A stretch of DNA of 47,252 nucleotides from Thoreauomyces humboldtii. Lineage: Eukaryota; Chytridiomycota; Chytridiomycetes; Spizellomycetales; Powellomycetaceae. The position numbers were made by a program, and so were the translations under genes. This document shows positions 30,804 through 42,155 of this stretch, piece after piece. The notes beneath the pieces are model-generated. The model saw nothing but the letters and a program-made list of their open reading frames with translations. It was not told the DNA's origin and searched no databases. Where the stretch lies: positions 1-47,252 of the forward strand of contig JADGJA010000080.1 in assembly GCA_027596035.1 (NCBI GenBank), read 5' to 3'. Position 1 is the first letter of the stretch. Each line of letters begins with the position of its first letter.

Positions 30804-32066
30804 ATGATGGCTTCGGCCCCAGACCCCGTGGGGGCACAGCTTTACCAACAGCATCCATACGACAACCCAACAGAGCATCGTCCCTACAACGACCTTTCTG
30901 TCGGTCGTCCTCGTTCTCTTTCCCCCCGTCGGCCACCATCACCCCGAAGATCTCTCTCTCCCCGTGGCGGATTCTCTGCGCATAGGCCTAGCGAGCATGG
31001 ACCGGGAGCAGGGGACCCTTACCAACGCTACACGGAGCGCGAAGCAGAGTACAAGGGTAGTGGTCCTGGCGGATATGGTGGTGGATACGGAGGCGGCAGC
31101 GGCTATCAAAGAGAACACCGAGGCGACCCGGCCGAGTACCGCGGCGGATATAGCCGGGGTCCCGAGGGGGGCTACGGTGGGGGATACGGACGCAATGCCT
31201 ACAGCCGCGACTCCCGAGGTGGTTACGATCGTGGCGACTATGGAGGGGGAAGACATTACGACGGTGGAAGTGGATATCGGCGCGGAGGCAGCCCTCCTCC
31301 TAGGAGAAGATACGAGGTCATAAAGTAAGTTCGCCTCCTCCACCCATGACAGGAAGGGTGGTGAAAGGTTCCTCATGGCCCGTCATCGCAATCAGGGGAA
31401 ATGAAGAACAGAGACAAGCCAGCACCTGTCTTTATATCGGAAACCTGCCATACGCCTTTCGAGAAGAAGATGGTAGGCATATCTGTGAGCTTGCACGGCT
31501 TCGAGTCTCATTCATCAACGTTGTTTTCCTGCGCAGTGCAAGAGCTTTTTGACCGCTACGGTCGCTTGAAATCAGTTTCGGTTCCGTTCGATCGTTTCAC
31601 GGGCCGCAATAAGGGGTAAGTATCAGAGTTCTTTGCGATTTGCTCGTATTCTGGGACTGAGCTAAACCTTTCGTGGGGAAAAGTTTCGCTTTCGTTGCGT
31701 ACGAGGACAGACGAGACGCAGAAGATGCAAAGACCAAGTATGACGGATCAACTGTCGAAGGTCGCCGGCTCAAGATCGACTGGGATATCGGCGCAGACAA
31801 GAAAGACCAGTACAAGAGTGGCGGTCTGAAAGCTCCCACCAGGTCAGATGGACCGCCGCCAGTACGGAGCCCTCTGCCGGACGCCGGTATGTGTACTTAG
31901 CACCATCACGCTCATTTGAGACCCTATCCAGCTGCTTAACGTCTTTCTCCGACTCATAGGGAGCCGTAGATCACCGGTTTACAGTCCTTATCACGCAGAA
32001 AGGCCCACCCTCGCACGTGACGGAGAGCGTTCTCCCAATCCTTACACAATGGATGGTCGCCAGTGA
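30804..32066 (+). CDS. RRM protein with SR and Gly/Tyr/Arg-rich low-complexity region
   Basis: Five exons (30804-31324, 31396-31472, 31537-31615, 31684-31886, 31960-32066) give 328 residues. The first 50 residues hold Ser-Pro-Arg repeats (RSLSPRRPPSPRRSLSPR), targets for SR kinases. Residues about 85-170 are a Gly/Tyr/Arg-rich region of the kind that drives condensation and is methylated on arginine. A canonical RRM follows: RNP2 CLYIGNL, then VQELFDRYGRLKSV, RNP1 KGFAFVAY, and VEGRRLKIDW. The C-terminus has a few more Ser-Pro sites. The unusual order is RS and RGG first, RRM last; most SR proteins place the RRM first, and TRA2-like proteins flank it. It is probably a nuclear splicing factor. 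The stop codon overlaps a donor-like GTGAGT, so a longer isoform could exist. Confidence 0.85.
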
Positions 32067-32558
32067 GTCTTTGAAAGTGGAAGGTGTTGTTTTGATAAAC
32101 ACCAAGCGAAGAGCGACAGCAATTCGGATGCGGTGTCGGTGGTGGAATGGTCCTGTATTTTTTAATCGTACCTTTGTATATGAAAGTCTCGGCAAAAGGA
32201 CCGTATTTTATTGGCTGGGAGACATGATGAGTCACAAACGCGTTCCCCGAGGTTTTCCAGACCAACGCGTTTTGCCTTTTTGGTTTATTCGTGTCCCTGC
32301 CGAGCCATTCCCCTGCCAGCGACATGGCCGAACCGGATGGACTTCAGCACGAATCGACGTTGGATGGCCTGATTAGGCGTGCTCGAGAGTCCTTTTTTGG
32401 CATACTTTTCATTATACAAAAAAATGATCGCGCACCGGGCAAGATTTGGCCGGTTGCTGAAAGGTATCTGCCGAAGAGCTTGGCCGTGCAGAAGCAGAGT
32501 GATTGACATTTCGCAAAGCTTCCTCGATCACTTCCAGGATCTTACGTTTCCCATTAGT
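32067..32558. other. Intergenic region
   Basis: It contains the 3' flank of the RRM gene and the promoter of the large membrane-protein gene. The segment from about 32,150 to 32,430 is AT-rich with several T and A runs. A frame running from 32,379 into the next gene is open but lacks an ATG before 32,559. Confidence 0.45.
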
Positions 32559-35500
32559 ATGCCGTTTTTTCCTTGGCAGGAAGAAATCAGCTGGCTAGCA
32601 GAGGCTTTGGAGTGGACCTCACCAGAGAATTTCGTTTCTGATTCCAGTGGAGTGTTCGACTTCTTGATCTGTGCGTTGGGTCTCACGTTCCTCAACGCGG
32701 CTTGGGTCGGCTGGTCGTTCAGCCAAAACTCTTTCTCTGTGATCTGGCCCTTGAAGACGCTTCGTCTCACGTTGGTGCTTTTTGCCACGGTTCTTTACAT
32801 TCCTTCGCTCACAATCTTCGTTTCGGCCATCACGAAATGCACGGCCAATGGTGGTTCAGCTTGCTGGGAAGGCCAGTCGCTGGCCATCAACATTGCTATC
32901 ATAGTCATGACAGTGACGTTCATCGCGTTGGTGCTATCAGTTGGTGGCACATTCTTTGAGCCCGACCCTCACGAGCATGACATAGAAAGCAGGCCTCATT
33001 CGCGGCTGGATGTCGCGTATATCGCCTGCAGAACACTTCTGGTGGTGCTGCACACGGTGCTGAAAGTCTACGGCGTTCCAACAGGCCCGCTCAATCGATG
33101 GTTGATGGCAGCCGCATGCCTCTCGACATCATTGCTTCTGGCATGGATGTCGATCTGGGTGAGTCGGATAGTGATTCAAAGTATCAAACAACACCAGGAT
33201 GCTGATGATCACAGCCCTTCTGCCTGTTCAGTACATGCCCTACTACTCTTTCAAGTTCGCACTCCTTCGCACGACGCTTCACTGCAACTTTGCTCTCGCA
33301 TCGCTTTGCTGCGTTTACAACCTCGTTCGGCCCGGCAGCGACATCGGAATTATCTATTGCATTCTTGTGCCGTTCATGGCCGTGTTTGCAAACTTGCTGG
33401 CAAAAACCAGAAAGCGCATGATCGAGAACGTGAAGCCGGAGGATGCAGATGTCATCTCCCTGGAATTGAAGATCAGATTTCTTCTCCTCGACCATGAACT
33501 TCTCTTTCGAGTGCCTCCTAAGGCCAATCAAACCCTCCATACCGCCAGTCCGGGCGACATCAATTACGACCCCACCGGCGGAGAGGGCCCAGGAAGTACT
33601 CGAGAGAAGAACGCCGCTCGAGACCCCATTGACGTCGTCAACTCCATGTACGTCGCAGGAGTTCGACAGAATCCGACATCCTGCTTGCTCCGGCTTTTCG
33701 TTGGACAGTTTCAGCTACTGCAAATGGGAAACAAAGCTCAGTGTCTCGCCACGCATGAAAAGGCAGCAACATTGGAGCCAAAGATGGATGAAAGTTTCCT
33801 GATATTTCGAAGAAAACGCATGCTACATGATAGATTCGCAGGTGGAGATGTCATTGATTTTATCGCGTTCGAGCAGAGCTTGCAGCTTGCCACAAAGTGA
33901 GATATATGTATGACGTGGGAGCGATCTGGCTTTCAATTGAGCGGCTCTTTCTGCGCAGGCACGAGCGACGGGCCACAGCCGCCGTTCTTCAGTTCTGGGC
34001 GGAACTGCTGAAGAAACGTCCATCTTTTGAGCGCTTGCAGAAGCACGGAGCCACGATATCGACAGCGGTTTCCCTAGCTCAACAGCATTTTCTTGCGCTT
34101 CTGCGGATGTCCCCGCAATCCTCGAATCCATATCGCTTATATGGGAACTTCCTTATTGACGTTCTAAATGACCGGAAAGCTGGACAGCGATTGCTGGATC
34201 ACGCCGACGAATTAGAAGAAAGTAAAGGACGGGAAGAAGATGATGATGCGAGTGGTGGTCTTGGTAGCGATGATTCCAAGCCCGTCACGGTTGACGTCTT
34301 TTCATCTGAAAATAGCGGTCTATGGACAATATCCGGGAACTACGAGGATCTCGGCATTGTAAGTGTCGAGAGGTCCATCACTCTCCACCGAAAAAGGATA
34401 ACTCAATGTATTCTTCCCCAGATCACAGCTGTTAACAAAGGCGCTTGCCGGATTTTCAATTACAAGAAATCTGAGCTCATACATAAGAATATCAACATGA
34501 TAGTTCCGTCTCCCTTTATGGAAATTCACGACGAGTTGCTCAAAACGTACCTGGAAACTGGATATGCCAGGGTTGTAGATCGACCACGGCAGGTTCTCGG
34601 CCTCCACAGTAGCGGCTATTTGATGATGATGTCGTTGCTGGTCAAGCAGATCCCAGAGCCTGGGGGAAAGCAATCTTTCCTGGGCATTACCACTCCCGTG
34701 CCCACTCCGACAAGCGGACAGGATGAGGAATATGTGATCGCCGATGGCACGATGAGAGTTCTTCACTTGACAAAGGGATGCACCGCTCTCTTTGGAACGC
34801 TGCCGCTTTGGCGTCGGCAGCGCGATGCCACCATGCCCTTCCTTTCTGAATGGATCGAAGACTTGACCCTCGAAAAGGTTGCGGACTTTACCGGATCCAA
34901 AAGGAAGACAACTATAATCACGATTCCAGGGGGAGAAGACAAGGTCAAGGTCATCGTTAGTGGAAGTGAAGTGCGCGTCAGAAATAGTCTTTGTTACATT
35001 CTGAAATTGGAAATCAGGGCAATTGAGGATAGTCTGGCACTTCCCGCCATCTCCCCCCATCAGGATCTTGGACAATGTCCGTTCAAGGGCTCGCAGCGCC
35101 TTTCTCAGAACTACAAATCCCATGCTGGAAAATCGATTGGCGCAATACCACTCGCTTTTTCGGCCGGGAGTTTGAACGCCGTGCACTCGAAGCAGAAAGG
35201 CATAAACGCAGGCCCCCGTCCGAATGCAACACCCGGGACCGGTTACCTTCGCCGTATCATCGCTCAGAAGAACGATGTGGCAAACCGTCGGTTGCGGTGG
35301 CTCATGGGTGTGATCTTAGTTGGCCTTTTGGCACTGAGCGCATTAGCAGTTGGATACAATCTCATGTACAAATCTCAGTACGATAAAGTTCAAGAGAAGA
35401 TCCTCATCACTGCTCGGCGCTCGAGCGCGTGCTTGGACGCCGTATCCATTGTGGATGGTATTCGCAGCCTGGAAATGGTGACGGCGTTGGGAGATTGGCC

Positions 35501-37108
35501 GTTCCTTTTCGAGCTCTCCAATGCGACCTCACTGCTCGCTGTCAGCACAGCGAATCTGAAAGCACTTCTTCTCACGGACAATACACTGGTCGACTTCGAG
35601 AGCTCCCCTACCGTCAATCTCATTAGCACAATCATATCCATCATCTCTAGGGTTTCTTACGTACTTGCTGCTCCATCTGATGATATCTATCTGGGCGCGC
35701 AAATCGAATATATACTCGCTAACGCGGGAACAACGCTGTTTACCGCTTTAAATGCATCCGCACTAGCATCGGTATATACCCCAGAAAGCAGCGTCAGAAC
35801 TGCGATGGGTTTTGCGATTCTCGGCCCCGTCCTCTCTCTCAGCTTGTTTGCCGCAGCGGTGTGGCCGATTTATTGCCTGATTGAAGCTCAAAGAGCAAGT
35901 TTTCTGAGGATTTTTTTTGACATCCCTCGGGATGTTGTAAGGACGATCCACCAGTCTCACCGAGGTAAGGCAGGCTGCCAAAAGTACCGGGATCTGTGTG
36001 ATTTCCTTGTTTGATCCGTTCTGTTTCAGAAAGAGTCAAGTCGTTCGAAGAAGACGAGGAGGATTCGTTCGGAGAATATGGTTCTCAGCTCATCGCCGAA
36101 CAGCTCAACGAAACGATTACGAGGAACGACACAGGAAAAGCCGATATTGGTGCCGAGTTTACGCAGTCAGAAAACTCTTCTGGGAATCGGTGGCTGCTTC
36201 GCGGACGAGACCAGCATCTGATCTTGCCCAAAGCCGGGCTGGTTTTGGCTTTGTGTCTGGCATTTTTCTTGTCATCCGGAGCCCTGACCGTGCGCTTCGT
36301 CCACCAAGCGGCCCTGAATGCACGGGAGTTATTTTACTTCTCACAACAACCGATCTTGAGCCGACAGATTGACACAGTCGCCAGAAACCTTTTGTTAGCG
36401 GCTGCGAATATTTCGACAGGGTCGTATCCGTCGACCTCGTTGCCCAACTTGCTCGCAGAGTTCAACACTGTCCATCAGGCTCTCACGTACGGCTCGGACA
36501 GCTGGGGCATACCAGCTGATGTCGTGTCCGCCAACCCGAGCTATCAATCCCTGATGTATAGCTCGGGCTGCATAGCATCTTCTCCTAGTGATTGCGGCAC
36601 GTTCGACAACGGCGCGATGTCGCAAGGGTTGCAATCGGCGCTGGATTGGTACCAGCAATACGCCACACTCGTCATGGCGACTCCGATTCCCCCAAGCTCT
36701 TTGACTGCCGCGGCGCATCCAGCAATAGTCATGCGTGCCCTGGACTTCTCCTACCTGCCGCCTCTTTACACATATCTCATCGAAACGCAGACAGCGGCCG
36801 TACAGAATCACGCCGCGTGGTTCCACACCTATCATCTTGCTGCTACTATCCTATTCGTCAGCGGGATGATCATCTCATTCTTGACCCTCTTCCGCCCGCT
36901 GCTGAGGAGGTTGGCAGAAGATGTTTCCAGGACGCATTTCATGCTGTTCATGATACCCCCAGACGTTCTCGGACGGGTCGGCGTAATCCAACGTTGGGTC
37001 GAGGAAACGCGAGAGGGAGAGAACAGCAGGGAATCGCGACCTTTCAAGGACGGACCGGCGGTCATCGTTTCGAAAGCGGTTACGGAGCAGAAGGAGGAAA
37101 TGGTCTGA
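32559..37108 (+). CDS. TmcB/TmcC-like polytopic membrane protein with PAS domain
   Basis: Five exons (32559-33158, 33232-33896, 33959-34358, 34422-35964, 36030-37108) give 1,428 residues. About seven membrane helices fill residues 25-275, for example FDFLICALGLTFLNAAWVGW and LAINIAIIVMTVTFIALVLS. A helical, TPR-like cytoplasmic region follows (about 300-500), with RLYGNFLIDVLNDRKAGQRLLDHADELEE, a string diagnostic of the TmcB/TmcC family. A PAS domain begins at about 556 (ITAVNKGACRIFNYKKSEL, then NINMIVPSPFMEIHDELL). The C-terminal third has four helices near 850, 1020, 1140 and 1340, with two large loops between them. The family is known from Dictyostelium, ciliates and chytrids and is poorly characterised; a sensor role is inferred from PAS plus membrane topology. 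Intron 3 (34,359-34,421) is stop-free and in frame. Confidence 0.82.
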
Positions 37109-38113
37109 CGACGACTGGCCGAAGGAAAGAACAAGTCCTTCTCGCAGACATTGCCTGTCACTTTTCCTTAATAATTGAATACATTGGCATCTGCATGACA
37201 ACTCTGGAGGCAAACTGAATCCATCTTCGCAGATCGACGAGTTGGGTTAAGGGAGTGAAGGCTAGCCATGTTTCATCCAACTGCACGCTAGCGCAATGAG
37301 GCAGTTGCTGTCCTGAGGCTCTTCAGGACAGGGCGATCAACGAACGAACAAGAGCAAAGTTCTCCCGCTGGGTGCTTTGAATCGCGCGTGACTACTGGTC
37401 CAAGACGTCTCTTCGTCATTCCCTTGCCTGCGACGATGGCGCGGGATCGGGCAGAGTAAAGGCCATGCCTTGTTGTGGGGGAGCTCGACGCCAGCGGACA
37501 ACATCATGTGCGCAGTGGACTTTCACGACTGCGCAGGGACTTGAGACTGGAATTGCGGAAGTTATCAATGCTCTCAACGAATAATAGAAGCTCGCGTACA
37601 GTCCAATATTCATGTGTGCTGTACAGTAGAACCAGGATTCAAATAACGGTCGCAGCACAATTGCTATGTAACGGGGTGACGTGGCTTTGGACCCGTGGCA
37701 TGACCTCATCCATGTCACGAGGGGGGCCACGCCAGTCCATGTGTGCGACAAGAAAGAAGGATCGGAAGATGGAAAAAAAAGACAAAGGGGTGAGAAATGC
37801 GGTCAAAAAGACCAAGAGACCACTTCTTTTTTTTTTTCTTTCTTTTTCTCTCTGCTCCTGTGTACTGTACTCTGGCTGCTGTATCTCCCTCTCTCGCTCT
37901 CCCTCTCCTTGCATTATCAACCTGCGCAGCTGTTACTGTACGATACGAAGCCTCGTTCTGTTGATCTGTTGTATAATAATCCACGTACAGGAAGGATACA
38001 CTTCACGCAAGGCGCCGCTGCTCGATTCAAGTGAACCTTTCCTGGTCTTCAAAAGCACAAGAGCCTTTTCCATCCCGTTCCAATCCCACCCCTCCCAGAC
38101 CTCCCCCTTCGAA
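37109..38113. other. Intergenic region with pyrimidine tract and TACTGTAC motifs
   Basis: About 1 kb between two plus-strand genes. A long pyrimidine tract lies at about 37,822-37,912. The octamer TACTGTAC occurs at 37,863-37,870 and 37,934-37,941, and its complement at 37,621-37,628. An open frame runs in from 37,475 but lacks a good start before 38,114. Probable promoter and leader of the SMAP gene. Confidence 0.5.
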
Positions 38114-39325
38114 ATGACAACCGCTTCCCCCATCGAGCCTGCCAACGTGAACGCATCCTCCACCACCGTGTCGACCACCTCGTCAGGTCGCACCCTCGCG
38201 TCCACGGCCACCTCCACCACCCTCGACAAGCAGCAGAAGAAGCGCGAAAAGAAGCAGGCAAAGGAGGCCGCCATGACTCCGGAAGAACTCAAGGCCTCAA
38301 AGATCAAGAAGGCCGAGAAGAAGGCAAAGAAGGACTCGAAGGACGCAAAGAAGGACTCAAAGAAGGATTCAAAGAAGGACTCAAAGAAGCAGAAGAAGGC
38401 CAAGGACGAGGAGGCTTCCCCCGAAGAGGTCGCCGCCAAGAAGGCGGCCAAGGCCGAAAAGAAGGCTCAGAAGGAAGCCACGTCCACGTCCACCTCCTCC
38501 TCCCCCTCCTCCGCCATGTCGGTGGACTCGGTGGCGGCCGCCCCGTCGTCAAAGGACCTGAAGAAGGAACTCAAGCGCAAGCGCAAGGCCGAGGAGTCTC
38601 CCGAAGAGTTCGAGGCTCGCAAGCTCGCCAAGAAGCAGAAGAAGGCGGAAAAGAAGGAGAAGGAGAAGGAGAAGAAGAAGGACAAGAAGAAGAAGGAGAA
38701 GAAGCTGGAGAAGAAGCGACAGGAAGACATCGCCATGGCCGTCGCGGCCGCCATGAACATCGTCGCCAAGGAGCAGAAGGCCCCGAAGGAGAAGAAGGAC
38801 AAGAAGGACAAGAAGGCGCCCGCGAAAAAGTCGGAACCTTCAGCACCCGTCCGCACCGCACCTGCTCCCGTCCGCACCGCACCCGCTCGCCCCGCCGCGC
38901 CCGCTACCCGACCCACGTCGCCGCCAGCGGCAGCACCGGTCCACACCGCACAATCGCCCGCATCCTCCAAGCCCGTTGCAGGTATGAGCCAGTCTCTCGT
39001 TTCCGATGTCGCACCCTTCATCTGCGGCTTGCTCACGTTTCGTCTGCTTTCTCCCTTCCGCGTAGCCGGATGGAACGACTGGAACCAGGCCACCTTCGAC
39101 GGCGATGCCAACCGCAAGAGCAAGTTCATGCGTCTTCTCGGCGGCGGCAAGAAGAAGTCTGCCGAAGCCGCCAGCCCCGCTTCGGGATCCTCCAAGGCCG
39201 CACTAGGCGCCATCGATTCTGCCACCGCAAAGAAGATGGAAGACGACATGGCCAGGCAGTTTGAGAGCTCAAGGTCCCTGACTCAACAGATGAGGAGCGG
39301 AAAGAAGATGGGTCTTGGAAACTAG
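38114..39325 (+). CDS. Lysine-rich SMAP (small acidic protein-like) domain protein
   Basis: Two exons (38114-38981 and 39066-39325) give 375 residues. Roughly the first 290 are dominated by Lys, Ala, Glu, Ser and Pro, with Lys-Lys-Asp-Ser repeats near 75-95 and several bipartite basic clusters, so nuclear or nucleolar localisation is likely. An Ala/Pro/Thr-rich stretch with a repeated unit (PVRTAPAPVRTAPA) follows. The C-terminal exon carries the SMAP domain signature WNDWNQATFDGDANRKSKFMRLLGGGKKK. That domain's function is unknown; it occurs in small nuclear proteins and in some fungal Lys-rich proteins. The 84-base intron is in frame and stop-free, but GTATGA and CGTAG ends and the Gly-Trp join favour splicing. 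The start is the first ATG in the frame. Confidence 0.78.
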   Translation: MTTASPIEPANVNASSTTVSTTSSGRTLASTATSTTLDKQQKKREKKQAKEAAMTPEELKASKIKKAEKKAKKDSKDAKKDSKKDSKKDSKKQKKAKDEEASPEEVAAKKAAKAEKKAQKEATSTSTSSSPSSAMSVDSVAAAPSSKDLKKELKRKRKAEESPEEFEARKLAKKQKKAEKKEKEKEKKKDKKKKEKKLEKKRQEDIAMAVAAAMNIVAKEQKAPKEKKDKKDKKAPAKKSEPSAPVRTAPAPVRTAPARPAAPATRPTSPPAAAPVHTAQSPASSKPVAGMSQSLVSDVAPFICGLLTFRLLSPFRVAGWNDWNQATFDGDANRKSKFMRLLGGGKKKSAEAASPASGSSKAALGAIDSATAKKMEDDMARQFESSRSLTQQMRSGKKMGLGN

Positions 39326-40997
39326 ACGAGTCTCCATCGGGTGACATTTTTGGGAGGAGTTTTCCGGCGTAAACGTGGGTGTCGTATTGGGCTCTTGAAA
39401 TCACTAGTCGTCGCGTGTCATATTACAAGCCACTATGATACCACTCAGTAGACCCGCCCCCCAATTTGGTGATCTTCCTCGAGGACCGGGGCCACCTGGG
39501 AGCCGCCGACTTCTCGAGAATGCCGCTATATACTGTACTACGAGAAGTTACTGTACTGCGATATCACTGCGGGGCTGCAGCTGTGCTGTCTAAAAGTTCC
39601 AGACTGCGTTTCGACTCCTCGCCAAAACGGGACTCTAGCTTTGGTCATCTGGCTACAGTGATGGCTCTAAGGCTTGTCCCGCGAAAAGAGCTTCGTCTGT
39701 TTCCTTGTGCCTCCGACGTTCGCAAGGAACTTGAAAGCTAAGATCAACAGTTGCCTGGGCTTTAGCATCCATCGCAAGACCATTAGATCTCTCCCCTTCG
39801 ATACAGTTCGGCCATCTTCTATCTACGTACTCGAGCTATCCTCATTCAGAACGCAAGCCGCCACTTTCCATCAAGTGAAAGATGAGGTTTTCGCCAATGG
39901 ATGAAGAGGCTGTCTAGTCGAACATCGATGCAGGTGATACCGCCAACAGTATCGTTATATAGGTATGAGATCGGTGCAGAAGGGCCAAGCTGATGCTTTC
40001 TCTTTCTTTGCTGGTCCAAAGATGGAACAGCGTGAAGGTAAGTGCATTGGAAAGCTTGTTGGCTGTCTCTACCTCCGCCGCCGGCTATGGGATGTGCTGA
40101 CGGCAGGAGTCTGCTTCGAGTATTTGCATGTAAGGTTCGCCTTGCTCGCGGCGGTAGAATTGAGTTACTGCGTTGAGTATCGATACCGTCCGGCAAGTAT
40201 CGATACTCAGATGTTGTCTCCGATGTAGCCGGGTAACACCAAGATGATGTTGTCTCCGGGTACCACCAATGTTTGCGGCATCCACGGTTGCCCAAGTATC
40301 ACCCACAACTAACGTGCTGCCGCTTTGGATAAGTTCACGCCCTATGCTCGGCATCGGTCTCGGATCATCGAGATCGTGTTCAACTGTCACATTCTGGTGA
40401 CGATGCAACGCGGATTCCCGGCTTGACAGGGCGGCGTGTTCGTCGTCGCTTCGCTTCTCCATCATCGCTGGGCGACTTTTTCGACACGTTGGTCCCGGTC
40501 TCGCCGTCAACCAACCGTATGCCCTCGTTTTTTCTTTGACAATTGGGATAACTTGAGGTTGACCTATCATGCTTTCGATCTGCCTTTAAGCAAGGTACCG
40601 TAGGAGACGACCCGACATCAGGCAGTCCTGGATCTTCCTCGTGTCGCACATGTCCTGCCCTCTTGTCGCTGAACGTCTTTTCTCGATAGGTACTCACGAG
40701 TTTGGAGCCTCCCAGGAAGGTCAACCGGGAGAAGAGTGGAAAACAAGGCACATGTTCAAAGGTCACTGCAATTGAGCCAGAGAGAGCACCTGCATCTACG
40801 GGGATAGCTATTTAGGAATAAGCAAAAGAGGGAAAAGAAACGTCAAGAATCCCTCCGGACTTGTGCGTACGAGAGGCCTGGAAGGGTCTCATTCTTGAAA
40901 GATATCATTGCATCTTTTAAAAACCGTTCGCATTGCTTGAAGCGCATGAGAATAGAATTATATTGCAAAGCATAAACGAGAGTGCGCTCAATTGCAT
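39326..40997. other. Long gene-poor region with hairpin and short repeats
   Basis: No gene is supported in nearly 1.7 kb, the largest gap in the window. TACTGTAC occurs twice (39,531-39,538 and 39,549-39,556). A perfect 13-bp inverted repeat with a ten-base loop lies at 40,174-40,209. Directly after it the 13-mer gatgttgtctccg occurs at 40,210-40,222 and 40,246-40,258, within a degenerate tandem of about 36 bases. Minus-strand frames of 128-161 codons cover part of it, but their composition is unlike proteins and no motif is visible. An RNA gene cannot be excluded. Confidence 0.5.
40174..40209. repeat. Perfect 13-bp inverted repeat (hairpin)
   Basis: The arms tgagtatcgatac (40,174-40,186) and gtatcgatactca (40,197-40,209) are exact reverse complements with loop cgtccggcaa. 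Each arm also contains the self-complementary ten-mer gtatcgatac, so the site could be a cruciform or a pair of binding sites for a dimeric protein. It lies in intergenic DNA. Confidence 0.75.
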
Positions 40998-42155
40998 TTA
41001 GACCCTGCCTCGGCGTAGGTACTCGCCGCATGCATCTGCAAACAGGACTTTTCCCTGATCGGTCGTGAATCCCGCGCTGGCGTCCACGTTGCACGCGTGA
41101 CGACCCTGGGAAGACCAAAGAAAGGGATACCAGGTATCCTGCACCGGCTTGCCCTCCCCGTTATAATGAAGGAATGCGGGCACGGTACCCGTCACCTTGT
41201 TTGTCATGAGAGGCTTGCCACCCGGTACGGCATCGTTGAGCATCAGGACCATGTCGTCGAGGGACCTGTCGGCGCTCAGGAAGAGACGGGATGCGTAGTC
41301 GAGAGCGATGCCGTAGGTTCCCTCGAGATGTCGGTCGGCCGCCATCTCCTGGTCGTTCAGGTCGCGGACTCCGGACAGGACATCCTCGGCCATGCTCTCG
41401 TAGAGCTTCCGGAGATGTCCAACTCGTCCCATCATGAGACCAGAGTTCAGCCATCTTGGCCGAGTAGTCTTTCGTCCGTACGTGTTATGGATCACCGCCT
41501 TGGTGTCCGTTTTCGGTCCGTAGATGTCGGCTGAGAGAGTGGACTGGGGCGCCCGGTTGCACTTTTCGGTCATGACGTCCTTGGGACGCTCGATGTAGGG
41601 CCAGCAGGTCTTTTCCGCGCTGTAGAGGACCGGCGTGTCAAGTGCAACGAAGTCAGCTACGACCTCCTGTGGGGAGCGCTGGATGTGCACGTCGAATCCA
41701 TCCACCATGAGGACGATCTCGTCGTCGGGCAACGTGTCCTTGTTCCCCGCGAGCCAGTCAGCTACGGCCATAACCTTGACCATCTTTCCGACCGAGTTGC
41801 TCCCCTTGTATTTGAGTACCGTAAGATCCCACCCGTTGGCGAACGCCGTCTTGGCGAGACGACAAAAGCCTAGCTTGGCCTCCGTCGCCACGGTAATAAG
41901 GTGAATTTTGGGCAGGGGCGACACGGGACCGGATGCGGGGGCGGAAGATGAAGGCGCTGCGCACGTAGCTGCGTGTCGTGGAGCCGTCCACGCTGGTCGT
42001 AACAACGAGAACGTGTCGTCCACGATCAGACCCAAACAGGCGAGGACCATGACACCTGTGAGAAGGATGATCCTCGTTGACCGCTGAGCGAGAATGGCGA
42101 ATAGGCGGTGGCGACGACCTGCCCCACCCAAAGGACGGAACTGGGCACTCGACAT
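40998..42155 (-). CDS. Type II membrane glycosyltransferase, PLOD/procollagen-type GT domain
   Basis: One exon, 385 residues from the first ATG; the open frame extends 17 codons further without an ATG. A signal anchor (IILLTGVMVLACLGLIV, about 29-46) is preceded by Arg-rich cytoplasmic residues, as in Golgi enzymes. The lumenal domain matches the glycosyltransferase module of lysyl hydroxylase 3 and procollagen galactosyltransferases: KIHLITVATE, then VGKMVKVMAVADWL, the metal-binding motif VLMVDGFDVHI (about residues 132-142), VLYSAEKTCWPY, and RWLNSGLMMGRVGHL. These enzymes transfer glucose or galactose from UDP-sugar. The dioxygenase domain of PLOD proteins is absent, so it is a stand-alone transferase; acceptor unknown. 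Just before the ATG the coding strand has three tandem copies of agttccc. The start is therefore slightly uncertain. Confidence 0.82.
   Translation of the reverse strand: MSSAQFRPLGGAGRRHRLFAILAQRSTRIILLTGVMVLACLGLIVDDTFSLLRPAWTAPRHAATCAAPSSSAPASGPVSPLPKIHLITVATEAKLGFCRLAKTAFANGWDLTVLKYKGSNSVGKMVKVMAVADWLAGNKDTLPDDEIVLMVDGFDVHIQRSPQEVVADFVALDTPVLYSAEKTCWPYIERPKDVMTEKCNRAPQSTLSADIYGPKTDTKAVIHNTYGRKTTRPRWLNSGLMMGRVGHLRKLYESMAEDVLSGVRDLNDQEMAADRHLEGTYGIALDYASRLFLSADRSLDDMVLMLNDAVPGGKPLMTNKVTGTVPAFLHYNGEGKPVQDTWYPFLWSSQGRHACNVDASAGFTTDQGKVLFADACGEYLRRGRV

Noticed and set aside
34320..35186. 288-codon open frame on the minus strand
   Set aside because: It lies wholly opposite the PAS region of the TmcB/C-like gene, has no family signature, and is explained by codon bias of the sense strand.
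38467..39249. 260-codon minus-strand frame opposite the SMAP gene
   Set aside because: It is a Ser/Phe/Ala-rich mirror of the Lys-rich repeats on the sense strand and has no independent signal.
39846..40570. Minus-strand frames of 149-161 codons in the gene-free gap
   Set aside because: They overlap each other in different frames, cross the hairpin and tandem repeats, and show no conserved motif or convincing splice sites.
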